From assembly GCA_035548515.1 (NCBI GenBank), contig DASZSW010000008.1, forward strand, positions 1 through 64,000: a stretch of 64,000 nucleotides of DNA, written 5' to 3'. Each line of letters begins with the position of its first letter. Within the stretch, counting starts at the first letter, position 1. This document shows, piece by piece, positions 40,224 to 48,980 of this stretch. Source of the stretch: DASZQY01 sp035548515. Lineage in GTDB: Bacteria; Pseudomonadota; Alphaproteobacteria; Rhizobiales; Kaistiaceae. Made by a program: the position numbers and the translations under genes. The notes beneath the pieces were generated by a model, which was not told the origin of the DNA, did no database searches, and saw only the letters and a list, made by a program, of their open reading frames with translations.

Positions 40224-41813
40224 ATGAGCGAGACGGTCGTCGGCGAGAAGGGAATGATCACGGCGCCGCACCGCGCCGCGTCCCAGGCGGGCGCGGCGGT
40301 GTTGGCGGAAGGCGGCAACGCGATCGAGGCCATGCTCGCGGCGGCGGCTACCATCGCCGTGGTCTATCCGCACATGAATGGCATCGGTGGCGACGGCTTC
40401 TGGCTGATTGCGGAGGCGGGTAAGCCGCCGCTGGTGATCGATGCATGCGGCGCGGCCGGTTCGCTGGCGACGCGCGAGCGCTACGAACGGGCCGGTTACG
40501 ACTCGATCCCAACACGCGGCGGCAACGCGGCGCTGACCGTGGCCGGCACAGTATCGGGCTGGGCGCTGGCGCTCGAGGCGGCGGCGTCGCTTGGCGGACG
40601 CATGCCGCGTCGCGATCTCCTCGGCGACGCGATCGGCCGTGCGCGCGAGGGAAGCCCGGTGTCACGTTCGCACGCGCGCATGTTGGCCGAGCATCGCGCG
40701 GAGCTTGAGGCGGTGCCCAACTTCGCCAGTGGCTTCTTCGTCGAGGGCAAATCGCCGGAGGCCGGCGCGCTGTTCAGGCAGCCGCGGCTCGCCGATACGC
40801 TCGATCATCTGGCGCACACCGGCTTCGACGATTTCTACCGCGGCGACGTTGCCGCCGAGATCGCCGCCGACCTCGAGGCGGCCGGCGCACCGATCGTACG
40901 GGCCGATCTTGAGAAGCACGAGGCGCGGGTGCGCGAGCCGCTGTCGTTGCGTCTCTCGGACGCGACGCTGTTCAACACGCCGCCGCCAACGCAGGGCGTG
41001 GCGTCGCTGATCATCCTGGCGCTCTTCGACCGGCTCGGCGTGAAGCGCGGCGAGGGGTTCGAGCATCACCACGGCCTGATCGAGGCGACGCGCCATGCCA
41101 ATGCCGTGCGCGATGGCGTCGTCACCGATCCGGCCTACGGCAGCGACGTGAAGCCGTACCTGCAGCCGGCGTGGCTCGATGCCGAAGCGGCGAAGATCGA
41201 CCGCAAGCGCGCCGGCGCATCGGTTAGCGTGTCGCCGGTGGGCGATACGATCTGGATGGGGGCGATCGACGCCAGGGGCCTCGCAGTGTCGTTCATCCAG
41301 TCGCTGTTCCACGAATTCGGTTCCGGCGTCTGGCTGCCGCGGACCGGCATCCTGTGGCAAAACCGTGGTGTCAGTTTCTCGCTTGATCCCGCTGCACGGA
41401 ATCCGCTGATGCCCGGGCGCAAGCCGTTCCACACGCTGAACCCGGCGCTGGCGCGTTTCCGCGACGGTCGCACGATGGTCTACGGCTCGATGGGCGGCGA
41501 TGGGCAGCCTCAGTTTCAGGCGCAGGTGTTCACGCGCGCGATGCGTTTCGGCATGGAGCTTGGCGATGCCGTCGCCGCGCCGCGCTGGCGCATGGGTCGC
41601 GCGTGGGGCAGGGCGCAGGCGGAGCTGGTGATGGAAAATCGCTTCGATCCGGATCTGGTCGCGGCGCTCGAGCGGGCGGGGCACAACGTCCTGGTGCTCG
41701 GCGACGGCTACGCCGACAGCATGGGGCACGCCGGCGCGATCGTGCGCCGCGCCGACGGCCGTGTCTCCGGCGCTGCTGATCCGCGCGCGGATGGCGAGGC
41801 GCTAGCGGGATGA
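40224..41813 (+). CDS. gamma-glutamyltransferase-family hydrolase, HpxW-like
   Basis: A 529-residue N-terminal-nucleophile protein of the gamma-glutamyltransferase family. The autoprocessing site reads VGDTIWMGAIDARGLAVSF, with Thr342 as expected catalytic nucleophile in place of the usual TTHxSV. FGSGVWLPRTGILWQNRG and GSMGGDGQPQFQAQVF are family blocks. The DTxW variant rather than TTH points to the oxamate amidohydrolase (HpxW)/YwrD branch rather than classic glutathione hydrolase. No signal peptide is present, again unlike classic GGT. It overlaps an amidase gene by four bases. The likely role is hydrolysis of a small amide, possibly from ureide breakdown; the substrate is inferred. Confidence 0.8.
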   Translation: MSETVVGEKGMITAPHRAASQAGAAVLAEGGNAIEAMLAAAATIAVVYPHMNGIGGDGFWLIAEAGKPPLVIDACGAAGSLATRERYERAGYDSIPTRGGNAALTVAGTVSGWALALEAAASLGGRMPRRDLLGDAIGRAREGSPVSRSHARMLAEHRAELEAVPNFASGFFVEGKSPEAGALFRQPRLADTLDHLAHTGFDDFYRGDVAAEIAADLEAAGAPIVRADLEKHEARVREPLSLRLSDATLFNTPPPTQGVASLIILALFDRLGVKRGEGFEHHHGLIEATRHANAVRDGVVTDPAYGSDVKPYLQPAWLDAEAAKIDRKRAGASVSVSPVGDTIWMGAIDARGLAVSFIQSLFHEFGSGVWLPRTGILWQNRGVSFSLDPAARNPLMPGRKPFHTLNPALARFRDGRTMVYGSMGGDGQPQFQAQVFTRAMRFGMELGDAVAAPRWRMGRAWGRAQAELVMENRFDPDLVAALERAGHNVLVLGDGYADSMGHAGAIVRRADGRVSGAADPRADGEALAG

Positions 41814-42988
41814 GAAACGATCCGACGCATGCATTCGTGGACTATCCGGACGTGCCGGTGGCGAATGCGCCGTCCGGGCCGCTCGCCGGTTTGACCTTCG
41901 CTGTGAAGGACATCTTCGACGTTGCCGGCTACGTCACCGGCTGCGGCAATCCCGAGCGGAAGGCAGAGAGCCCACCCGCCACGACCCACGCTCCGGTGGT
42001 CGCGGCATTGCTCGCGGCGGGCGCGCGCTTCGTCGGAAAGACGAAGACGGCCGAGTTCGCTTTCTCGCTCGACGGCCGCAACGACCACGACGGCACCCCG
42101 CTGAACCCGGCAGCGCCGGGCCGCGTGACCGGCGGCTCGTCATCCGGCTCGGCCTCGGCAGTGGCTGCCGGCGTCGTCGACATTGCGCTTGGCAGCGACA
42201 CGGGTGGTTCGGTCCGTGCGCCTGCTGCGTGGTGCGGACTGATCGGGTTGCGAACGACCTTCGGCCGCGTGGACATCGCAGGTACGATGCCGCTCGCGCC
42301 GTCGCTCGATACGGTCGGCTGGTTTGCGCGCACGCCGGAGATGTACGCGAGGGTCGGCGCGGTTTTGCTGGGCGAGGACGTCGAGGGGCCACCGTTGATG
42401 CGCATGGCCATGATCGACGACGCATTCGCGCTGCTCGATGGCGAGAAGGAACGCGCAGCGTTGGAGCCGGCTCTGGCGCGTGTGCGTGCCGCCCTGACGC
42501 AGGATACGTCGGTGATCGCCGCGCCCGGGGGGCTGCTGCAATGGCAGACGCTCTACCGCACCCTTCAGGGATACGAGGCGTGGAAGGCGCACGGGCCGTG
42601 GCTGACTGCGCGGAAGCCCAACCTCAACCAAGCGATAGCGCGGCGCTTCGAGGTCGCGAGCCACGTTACTGAGGCGGCCTATCGCGAAGGACGTTCGAGC
42701 CGACTCGAAGTCATGCGGCGCGTCCTGGACCTTGTCGGCAAGGATCGCGTCCTGGTGCTGCCTACAACACCCTGTATCGCCCCGCGGCTGGATGACAGCG
42801 AGGCGGAGTTCGAACGGGTGCGCACCAGCGCCATCGCGATGCTGTGCATCGCCGGGCTCGCGAGCCTGCCGCAGATTTCCTTGCCACTGGCCAAGGTCGA
42901 CGGCTGCCCGCTCGGTCTGTCGCTTATCGGCCCGCCCGGGCGCGATCGCGCGCTGATTGATCTGGCGGCGCGCGTCATGGCGGCGTGA
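41810..42988 (+). CDS. amidase signature family amidohydrolase
   Basis: A 392-residue amidase. The catalytic Lys is in FAVKDIFDVAGYVT, the cis-Ser and nucleophile Ser in RVTGGSSSGSASAVAAG and GSDTGGSVRAPAAWCG. Length is shorter than GatA (about 480), as in the small AtzF/AtzE or indoleacetamide-hydrolase-like amidases. The substrate is unknown. Overlap with the GGT-fold gene (ATGA) shows tight co-expression, so both probably act on the same amide-containing compound. Confidence 0.87.
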   Translation: MRNDPTHAFVDYPDVPVANAPSGPLAGLTFAVKDIFDVAGYVTGCGNPERKAESPPATTHAPVVAALLAAGARFVGKTKTAEFAFSLDGRNDHDGTPLNPAAPGRVTGGSSSGSASAVAAGVVDIALGSDTGGSVRAPAAWCGLIGLRTTFGRVDIAGTMPLAPSLDTVGWFARTPEMYARVGAVLLGEDVEGPPLMRMAMIDDAFALLDGEKERAALEPALARVRAALTQDTSVIAAPGGLLQWQTLYRTLQGYEAWKAHGPWLTARKPNLNQAIARRFEVASHVTEAAYREGRSSRLEVMRRVLDLVGKDRVLVLPTTPCIAPRLDDSEAEFERVRTSAIAMLCIAGLASLPQISLPLAKVDGCPLGLSLIGPPGRDRALIDLAARVMAA

Positions 42989-43039
42989 CGCGGCGCTATG
43001 GCGCGCGCAGCCAACGTTCCGCCGCAGTTGTTGTCGCCT

Positions 43040-43948
43040 ATGCTGGCGACGGGGTGCACCGATTTGAGCCGATTCCTGCGCCTTCTTCCGCTGGTCGCTG
43101 CCGGAGCGCTTGCCGCATCGCCGGCGCTGGCGCATCCGCACGTCTGGGTGGATGCCAAGGCGGAGGTGGTGTGGGACGCCGAGGGCGAGATCACCGCGAT
43201 CCGCCACATCTGGCAGTTCGACCCCGACTTCACCGCCTATGCGACGCTGAACCTCGACGCCAACAACGACGGCAAGCTCAGCGAGGACGAACTGGCGCCG
43301 CTCGCGCAGACCAACATGGATGCGCTGAAGGAGTACGACTACTTCACGCATCTCTACGTCGGCGCCGACCACAAGAAGGTCGCCTTCGCCAAGCCTGAGG
43401 AATACTGGCTCGATTTCCATAACCAGCGGCTGACGCTGTTCTACACGTTGCCGTTGGCGAAACCGCTGGCGCTGCACGGCGCGGCGATGCTCGAGGTCGG
43501 CGATCCGGAATACTTCGTCGCGATCAGCTTCGTGCGGAACGCCGAGGTGCATTTCGACAATGCGCCGAAGGGATGCGCCGCGAGCTACAGGCCGCCGCAC
43601 GATCTCGACGCGCAGACCATGACGATCCTGTCGCAGGTGCCGATGGACCAGCGCGACCTGCCGCCGGAGCTGGTGCAGGCCGCATCGCTGCTCACCAACG
43701 TCATCAACCTGCATTGCCCCGGCGGTGAGACGACCGGCGATGCCGGCGCCGCCGCTGCGCCGAAGGCACCGGTCGACACACTGACTGCGACGGACGCCGC
43801 TATCGCGCAACCTTCGCCGGCGGAGATCGCCGCGGCGGAAAAGCCGACCGTCGAGATACCGCCGGAGGCAAAGCCGGCGCCGGCCAAACCGCCGGAGAAA
43901 ACGGGATTCTGGGGCTGGCTTGGCCAGCTATTTGGGGGAGGCAAGTGA
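43040..43948 (+). CDS. DUF1007 family periplasmic protein
   Basis: A secreted protein of about 302 residues. After the signal peptide (FLRLLPLVAAGALAASPALA) it starts with HPHVWVDAKAEVVWD, the DUF1007 hallmark with metal-suited His residues, followed by an EF-hand-like LDANNDGKLSEDEL and the end KTGFWGWLGQLFGGGK. The C-terminal region is Ala/Pro-rich. DUF1007 genes are usually next to NicO-type metal transporters, as here. The start is uncertain: ATG at 43040, or TTG at 43064 closer to the signal peptide. Confidence 0.8.
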   Translation: MLATGCTDLSRFLRLLPLVAAGALAASPALAHPHVWVDAKAEVVWDAEGEITAIRHIWQFDPDFTAYATLNLDANNDGKLSEDELAPLAQTNMDALKEYDYFTHLYVGADHKKVAFAKPEEYWLDFHNQRLTLFYTLPLAKPLALHGAAMLEVGDPEYFVAISFVRNAEVHFDNAPKGCAASYRPPHDLDAQTMTILSQVPMDQRDLPPELVQAASLLTNVINLHCPGGETTGDAGAAAAPKAPVDTLTATDAAIAQPSPAEIAAAEKPTVEIPPEAKPAPAKPPEKTGFWGWLGQLFGGGK

Positions 43949-43949
43949 C

Positions 43950-44330
43950 ATGAGACGCGAATACTACTTCTGGGTCGCCGCCATCCTGGCGCTCCTGTTC
44001 GGGTTGCTGATGTTTCTCGCGCCGGGCACCGCGGCGGGCGCCTTCACGCTCACCGCGTCACCGGCGACCGATACGATCTTCCGCGTGCTCGGCGCGGTCA
44101 TGCTCGGCGTGGCGCTGCTTAACTTCCTGGTCCGCAATCACCCGATGTCGGAGACGCTGAAGGCGGTGCTGTGGGCCAATGCGGCGATCCACGGCATCGG
44201 CTTCGTCGGCGACCTCTGGTCGGTGGCGGCCGGCAGCGTCTCGTTCGGCGGCGTCGCCATCGGACTATTGGCGCACATTGTCGTCTTCGCCGGCGCCGCC
44301 TACTACATTGCAATGCCGAACGCGCCGTGA
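43950..44330 (+). CDS. small four-helix membrane protein
   Basis: A 126-residue inner-membrane protein with four predicted helices (YYFWVAAILALLFGLLMFLAPG, IFRVLGAVMLGVALLNFLVRN, a middle helix and IGLLAHIVVFAGAAYYIAMPN). It resembles DoxX-like or DUF4345-like small proteins, but no family is certain. It starts one base after the DUF1007 stop, with GGGGGAGG upstream, and its stop overlaps the NicO gene start by one base. It may be an accessory of the metal efflux system. Confidence 0.65.
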   Translation: MRREYYFWVAAILALLFGLLMFLAPGTAAGAFTLTASPATDTIFRVLGAVMLGVALLNFLVRNHPMSETLKAVLWANAAIHGIGFVGDLWSVAAGSVSFGGVAIGLLAHIVVFAGAAYYIAMPNAP

Positions 44331-45346
44331 TGCGCCGCCTCGCTCCGTTCGCCGCGTTGCTGATGCTGCCGGCCGTGGCGCATGCCAGCGGGCCGTTCGG
44401 CATCGGCACGCCGGAGCAGGGCGGGGCGGGCTTCGGCGGGCCGCTCGGTCCGTTCTTCGTGTGGATCGCGGTCCACCAGTCGCACTTCTATCAGGCGCTG
44501 ACGCAGGCGCTCACGTCGCTGAAGCAGGATCCGCTTGGCGTGTGGGTGCTGCTCGGCCTGTCGTTCGCCTACGGCGTGTTCCACGCGGTCGGGCCGGGGC
44601 ATGGCAAGGCGGTGATCACGTCGTATCTCGTGGCCTCGGGCGACTCGATGCGCCGCGGCGTGGCGATCTCGTTCGCGGCGGCGATGGTGCAGGCGGCGAG
44701 CGCGATCCTGTTCGTCGCGGTCGGCGCGATCCTGCTCAGGCTAACGGCAACGGCAATCACGTTTGCGACGGATTGGGTGGAGATCGTGTCGTATGCGGCG
44801 ATCGCTGTGGTCGGCGCGTGGCTGCTGTGGACCAAGTCGTTCGGTGGCGGGCATCACCATCATCACCACCACGTGGAGGTCGAGGACGACGGCCGCGATC
44901 ACGCCGCGCACGATCATGATGAACACCACGAACATGATGATCATCACCATCACGATCACCATGACCATGATCATCACCATGAACACGATGATCATGCGCC
45001 GGTCGCCCAGGGCAAATTCCGCAAGGCGCTCGGCGCCGTCTTCGCGGTCGGCATCCGCCCGTGCTCGGGCGCGATCATCGTGCTCGTCTTCGCCCTGTCG
45101 CAGGGGCTGCTCGCCGCGGGGATTGCCGCGACCATCGTCATGGGACTGGGGACAGGCCTCACAGTCGCGGCGCTGGCGGTATTGGCAGTGACGGCGCGCG
45201 GTGCCGCGCTGCGCTTCGCCGGCGGGGTCGATTCCCCCATGGCCTACCGGTTGGTGCGCGTCATGGAAATCGGCGGCGCGGCGTGTGTACTGCTGTTCGG
45301 GCTGGTGCTGCTCGGCGGCGCGTTGGCGAGCGGCCTGCCGGCCTAG
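44330..45346 (+). CDS. NicO/RcnA-like nickel-cobalt transporter
   Basis: A 338-residue membrane protein of the NicO family. The first conserved block is FAYGVFHAVGPGHGKAVITSYLVA and the second is FAVGIRPCSGAIIVLVFALSQG, both diagnostic. A His/Asp-rich cytosolic loop (about residues 176-225) provides metal binding. Six to seven hydrophobic segments and an N-terminal signal-like stretch are present. NicO/RcnA proteins export or import nickel and cobalt; RcnA with a His-rich loop is an exporter. With DUF1007 and the small membrane protein it forms a three-gene unit. Confidence 0.9.
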   Translation: MRRLAPFAALLMLPAVAHASGPFGIGTPEQGGAGFGGPLGPFFVWIAVHQSHFYQALTQALTSLKQDPLGVWVLLGLSFAYGVFHAVGPGHGKAVITSYLVASGDSMRRGVAISFAAAMVQAASAILFVAVGAILLRLTATAITFATDWVEIVSYAAIAVVGAWLLWTKSFGGGHHHHHHHVEVEDDGRDHAAHDHDEHHEHDDHHHHDHHDHDHHHEHDDHAPVAQGKFRKALGAVFAVGIRPCSGAIIVLVFALSQGLLAAGIAATIVMGLGTGLTVAALAVLAVTARGAALRFAGGVDSPMAYRLVRVMEIGGAACVLLFGLVLLGGALASGLPA

Positions 45347-45350
45347 AGCC

Positions 45351-46133
45351 TTACTCCGCGGCTGAAGAGAGACCCAGTCGTGCGGCCATGCGCTGGCGCA
45401 CGGCATCACCGAAGGCCGCGAACAATGCGCGCGAGGGCGCGTCGCTGGTCACCCAGTATTCCGGATGCCACTGGACGCCCAGCGCAAACGCCTTCGCGTT
45501 CTTGACGCTCACCGCCTCGATGGTTCCGTCCGGCGCGAGCGCCTCGACGTTCAGATTCTCGCCGATGCGGCCCACCGCCTGGCGGTGGAGCGAATTCACG
45601 CGATGCGTGCCTGTGCCGAGGATGCGCGCCAGCAGCCCGCCCGGCTTCACGTCGACGTCCTGGCGGATGGCGAAGCGCACGGTCTGGTCGTCCGACACCG
45701 GCGCGCGATGGTCATTGCGGCCGGGCAGCTCCTGCACCTCGGACACCAGCCCGCCGCCGGCTGCTACGTTCAGCTCCTGCATGCCGCGGCAGACGGCGAA
45801 GATCGGCACGCCCTTGGCCAGCGCATCCTTGATCAGCGGCAGGCTCACGGCGTCCCGCGCGGGGTCGAACGGCTTGGCTCTCTCGTCCTCCGGCTCGCCG
45901 TAGGCGCTCGGGTGCACGTTCGATTTGCTGCCGGGGAAGAGCACGCCATCGACGCGTTCGAGCAGCGCGTCGAAGTCGATGTTGTCCAGCGACGGCAGGA
46001 TCAGCGGCAGCACGCCGGCGCCATCGACCAGGGCGCGGAGGTACTGGTCGGCGACCGCGTGCCAGCGGTAGCCGTCGATGTCCTTCACATCCGCGGCAAC
46101 GGCGACGAGCGGGATCGGCTGGTGGCGTGACAT
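45351..46133 (-). CDS. class I glutamine amidotransferase-like peptidase C26
   Basis: A 260-residue cytosolic hydrolase of the gamma-glutamyl-GABA hydrolase (PuuD) group. The catalytic Cys is in IFAVCRGMQELNVAAGG (Cys115), and His/Glu are in GVQWHPEYW. PuuD-type enzymes free GABA from gamma-glutamyl-GABA in putrescine breakdown, which would fit the polyamine enzymes in this window, but no other puu genes are near. The ATG at 46133 fits; a longer open frame overlaps the divergent ferrochelatase leader. Confidence 0.85.
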   Translation of the reverse strand: MSRHQPIPLVAVAADVKDIDGYRWHAVADQYLRALVDGAGVLPLILPSLDNIDFDALLERVDGVLFPGSKSNVHPSAYGEPEDERAKPFDPARDAVSLPLIKDALAKGVPIFAVCRGMQELNVAAGGGLVSEVQELPGRNDHRAPVSDDQTVRFAIRQDVDVKPGGLLARILGTGTHRVNSLHRQAVGRIGENLNVEALAPDGTIEAVSVKNAKAFALGVQWHPEYWVTSDAPSRALFAAFGDAVRQRMAARLGLSSAAE

Positions 46134-46252
46134 GGTCGGAATATAGCGCAAAATCGCTGCCGAAGTGCTAGCGCCGCCGCATGGCTGGGCGGCGCCCCGC
46201 GGCGCCTTGCCGGTGGACATCGGCGGTTCGCTGCCTATTCTGCGCCCCGCCA

Positions 46253-47293
46253 ATGACGCAGGATTCCCAAGCCCAGAGCCCGCTGCCTCCCGGCCACCCT
46301 TCGGTGAAACCGAGCCGCGTCGGGGTGCTGCTGGTCAACCTCGGGTCGCCTTCGGCGCCGGATACGGCGTCGGTCCGGCGGTACCTGCGCCAGTTCCTCT
46401 CCGACCCGCGGGTGATCGAAATATGGCGGCCGCTGTGGCTGCTGATTCTCAATCTCGTGGTGCTCGTCACGCGCCCGGCGAAGTCGGCGCATGCCTACCA
46501 GCAGATCTGGGACAAGGCGCAGAACGAGAGTCCGCTCATCGTCATCACGCGGCGCCAGAGCGAGAAGCTTGCCGCGAAACTCGTGGGCGACAACATCGTC
46601 GTGGATTTTGGCATGCGCTACGGCGATCCGGCGATCGGCGATCGTCTTGCAGCGATGCGCGAAGCCGGCTGCGACCGCATCCTGCTGGCGCCGCTCTATC
46701 CGCAATATTCGGCATCGACGACGGCGACGGCGAACGATGCCGGCTTCGGCGCGATGCGTGCGATGCGCTGGCAGCCGGCCGTGCGCACGCTGCCGCCGTA
46801 TCACGACGATCCGGCATACATCGACGCGCTGGCCGCGTCGCTCACGGCGTCGCTGTCGAAGTTGGCGTTCGAGCCCGAGGTGGTGCTGGCGTCCTTCCAC
46901 GGGCTGCCGCGCGAGTACCTCGACAAAGGCGACCCGTATCACTGCCAGTGCCAGAAGACGACACGACTGCTGCGCGACAAACTCGGCTGGCCGAAGGAGA
47001 AGCTGCGCATCGTCTTCCAGTCGCGGTTCGGCGCCGCCGAATGGCTGCAGCCCTACGCCGACAAGACGATCGTCGAGCTGGCGCAATCCGGCGTGAAGAA
47101 GATCGCCGTGGTCATGCCGGGCTTCTCGGCCGATTGCCTTGAGACGCTGGAGGAGATCGCCATCCGCGCACGCGAATCGTTCCTCCACAACGGCGGCACG
47201 GATTTCGCCGCCATCCCGTGCCTCAACGATGGTCCGGAAGGCATGGCGCTGATCGAGACGCTGGTCAGGCGGGAATTGTCCGGCTGGGGTTGA
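46253..47293 (+). CDS. hemH: ferrochelatase
   Basis: A 346-residue enzyme inserting ferrous iron into protoporphyrin IX, the last step of heme synthesis. Marks are VGVLLVNLGSPSAPDTASVRRYLRQFLSDPRVIE at the N-terminus, VVDFGMRYGDP, LAPLYPQYSASTTA and VLASFHGLPREYLDKGDPYHCQC with the metal-site His216. Length is typical for alphaproteobacteria. ATG at 46253 begins the protein; an open frame continues 24 codons upstream without a ribosome site. It appears monocistronic. Confidence 0.95.
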   Translation: MTQDSQAQSPLPPGHPSVKPSRVGVLLVNLGSPSAPDTASVRRYLRQFLSDPRVIEIWRPLWLLILNLVVLVTRPAKSAHAYQQIWDKAQNESPLIVITRRQSEKLAAKLVGDNIVVDFGMRYGDPAIGDRLAAMREAGCDRILLAPLYPQYSASTTATANDAGFGAMRAMRWQPAVRTLPPYHDDPAYIDALAASLTASLSKLAFEPEVVLASFHGLPREYLDKGDPYHCQCQKTTRLLRDKLGWPKEKLRIVFQSRFGAAEWLQPYADKTIVELAQSGVKKIAVVMPGFSADCLETLEEIAIRARESFLHNGGTDFAAIPCLNDGPEGMALIETLVRRELSGWG

Positions 47294-47314
47294 AAGGATG
47301 CCTGCTGGCAGCGT

Positions 47315-47370
47315 CGCGAGACCCCCATCCGCCTCGCTGTCGCTCGGCACCCTCCCCGCAAGGGGGAGGG
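47315..47370 (-). repeat. type C repeat variant, copy C3 (reverse orientation)
   Basis: On the minus strand CCCTCCCCCTTGCGGGGAGG is followed by a variant middle part and GATGGGGGTCTCGC. It faces C2 52 bases away, so the two form one large inverted repeat in the hemH-qmcA gap. Confidence 0.8.
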
Positions 47371-47422
47371 AAGACCGCGGCATCTCCGGCTAGGTGATTA
47401 GCATTGCGATTGCAGCGAGCAT

Positions 47423-47471
47423 CCCTCCCCCTTGCGGGGAGGGGACCGCCGAAGGCGGTGATGGGGGTCGC
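47423..47471 (+). repeat. type C palindromic repeat, copy C2
   Basis: It matches C1 at 31935-31986 almost exactly: CCCTCCCCCTTGCGGGGAGG, then ACCGCCGAAGGCGGT and GATGGGGGTCGC. It ends 91 bases before the SPFH gene. Confidence 0.9.
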
Positions 47472-47562
47472 GCCACCTTTCCGATTCGCACTGTTGCACC
47501 CGCCCGCCGATACATACATCGAAGGTACGGCGCCGCGAGCGCCGATTCGCGGGAGGGAACCC

Positions 47563-48528
47563 ATGGGTTTCAGCTGGGTCGTCATTGCCTTGGTGGTGCT
47601 GGTCGTGCTGGTGCTGTTTGCCGGCATCAAAACCATCCCGCAGGGCTACACCTACACCATCGAGCGGTTCGGCCGCTTCACGAGAACGCTTCATCCGGGC
47701 CTCAACCTGATCGTCCCGTTCATCGATCGCATCGGCGCGAAGATGAACATGATGGAGCAGGTGCTCGACGTGCCGACGCAGGAGGTCATCACCAAAGACA
47801 ACGCGACGGTCGCGGTTGATGGCGTCGCCTTCTATCAGGTCATCGACGCGGCACGTGCGGCTTACGAGGTGAAGGGGCTGCAGAACGCGCTGCTCCAGCT
47901 CGTGATGACCAACATCCGCACCGTGATGGGTTCGCTCGACCTCGACCAGCTTCTGTCGCATCGCGACGAGATCAACGACCGGCTGCTGCATGTGGTCGAT
48001 GCTGCGGCGTCGGCGTGGGGACTCAAGGTCACGCGCATCGAGATCAAGGACATCGTGCCGCCCGCCAACCTCGTCGAAGCGATGGGCCGGCAGATGAAGG
48101 CGGAACGCGAAAAGCGCGCCGTCATTCTGGACGCTGAGGGTCTCCGCCAGTCGGAGATCCTGAAGGCGGAAGGCGAGAAGCAGGCGCTGATCCTGCAGGC
48201 CGAGGGCCGCCGCGAGGCCGCCTTCCGCGACGCCGAAGCGCGTGAGCGTTCGGCCGAAGCGGAAGCCAAGGCGACCGAGATGGTGTCGAAAGCGATCGCG
48301 TCAGGTGACGTCACCGCGATCAACTATTTCGTCGCGCAGCGCTACACCGCGGCGATCCAGGCGCTAGCGTCGGCGCCCAACCAGAAGGTGCTGATGCTGC
48401 CGATCGAAGCATCGTCGCTGATCGGCTCGCTCGCCGGCATAGCCGAGATCGCCAAGGACACGTTCGGTGGCGGTGATCGTCCTGCGCCGACGCGGGGCCG
48501 CGTGCCGACGACCGGCAGCGGGACGTAG
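47563..48528 (+). CDS. SPFH domain protein (stomatin/QmcA-like)
   Basis: A 321-residue membrane-associated protein. The N-terminal helix (VVIALVVLVVLVLFAGIKTIPQGYTYTIERFGRF) leads into an SPFH/band 7 domain (GLNLIVPFIDRIGAKMNMMEQVLDVP ... YEVKGLQNALLQLVMTNIRTVMGSLDLD), and a long coiled coil (EREKRAVILDAEGLRQSEIL...) follows. Such proteins build oligomeric membrane microdomains and control proteases. The NfeD gene is directly adjacent, the usual partner. ATG at 47563 has GGGAGG upstream. Confidence 0.9.
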   Translation: MGFSWVVIALVVLVVLVLFAGIKTIPQGYTYTIERFGRFTRTLHPGLNLIVPFIDRIGAKMNMMEQVLDVPTQEVITKDNATVAVDGVAFYQVIDAARAAYEVKGLQNALLQLVMTNIRTVMGSLDLDQLLSHRDEINDRLLHVVDAAASAWGLKVTRIEIKDIVPPANLVEAMGRQMKAEREKRAVILDAEGLRQSEILKAEGEKQALILQAEGRREAAFRDAEARERSAEAEAKATEMVSKAIASGDVTAINYFVAQRYTAAIQALASAPNQKVLMLPIEASSLIGSLAGIAEIAKDTFGGGDRPAPTRGRVPTTGSGT

Positions 48529-48975
48529 ATGATGGACACGATCCTGCAATGGGGGCCGTGGGGCTGGATCATCGCCGGGCTGATCCTGCTCGGCGTGGAG
48601 ATTCTGGCGCCCGGCAACGTCTTCGTCTGGTTCGGCGTCGCAGCGCTGATCACCGGTGGGTTCGTGTACTTCACCGATTTCGGTTGGCAGATCGATGCGC
48701 TGCTGTTCGTGGTGCTGGCGGTAGTGCTGGTGATCGCCGGCCGCCGCTATTTCTCGTGGCACAGGGCGCCGAGCGAGCAGCCATTTCTCAACCAGCGCGC
48801 CGCGGGCTTGATTGGGCGGAATTCGGTGCTGGCCGAGCCGATCACCGGCGGGCAGGGTCGCATCCGCATCGACGACACGACGTGGCGGGTGACGGGGCCG
48901 GACCTGCCGTCGGGCACGCGCATCCGCGTGGCGGCCGCCGATGGCGCGGTGCTCAATGTGGTGAAGGCGGAGTAG
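48529..48975 (+). CDS. NfeD-like membrane protein
   Basis: A 148-residue NfeD family protein, with two or three N-terminal membrane helices (WGWIIAGLILLGVEILAPGNVFVWFGVAALITGG, IDALLFVVLAVVLVIAGRRYF) and a C-terminal OB-fold domain (AAGLIGRNSVLAEPITGGQGRIRIDDTTWRV). It starts immediately after the SPFH gene stop. NfeD proteins partner SPFH proteins in membrane quality control. Confidence 0.9.
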   Translation: MMDTILQWGPWGWIIAGLILLGVEILAPGNVFVWFGVAALITGGFVYFTDFGWQIDALLFVVLAVVLVIAGRRYFSWHRAPSEQPFLNQRAAGLIGRNSVLAEPITGGQGRIRIDDTTWRVTGPDLPSGTRIRVAAADGAVLNVVKAE

Positions 48976-48980
48976 GGCGG

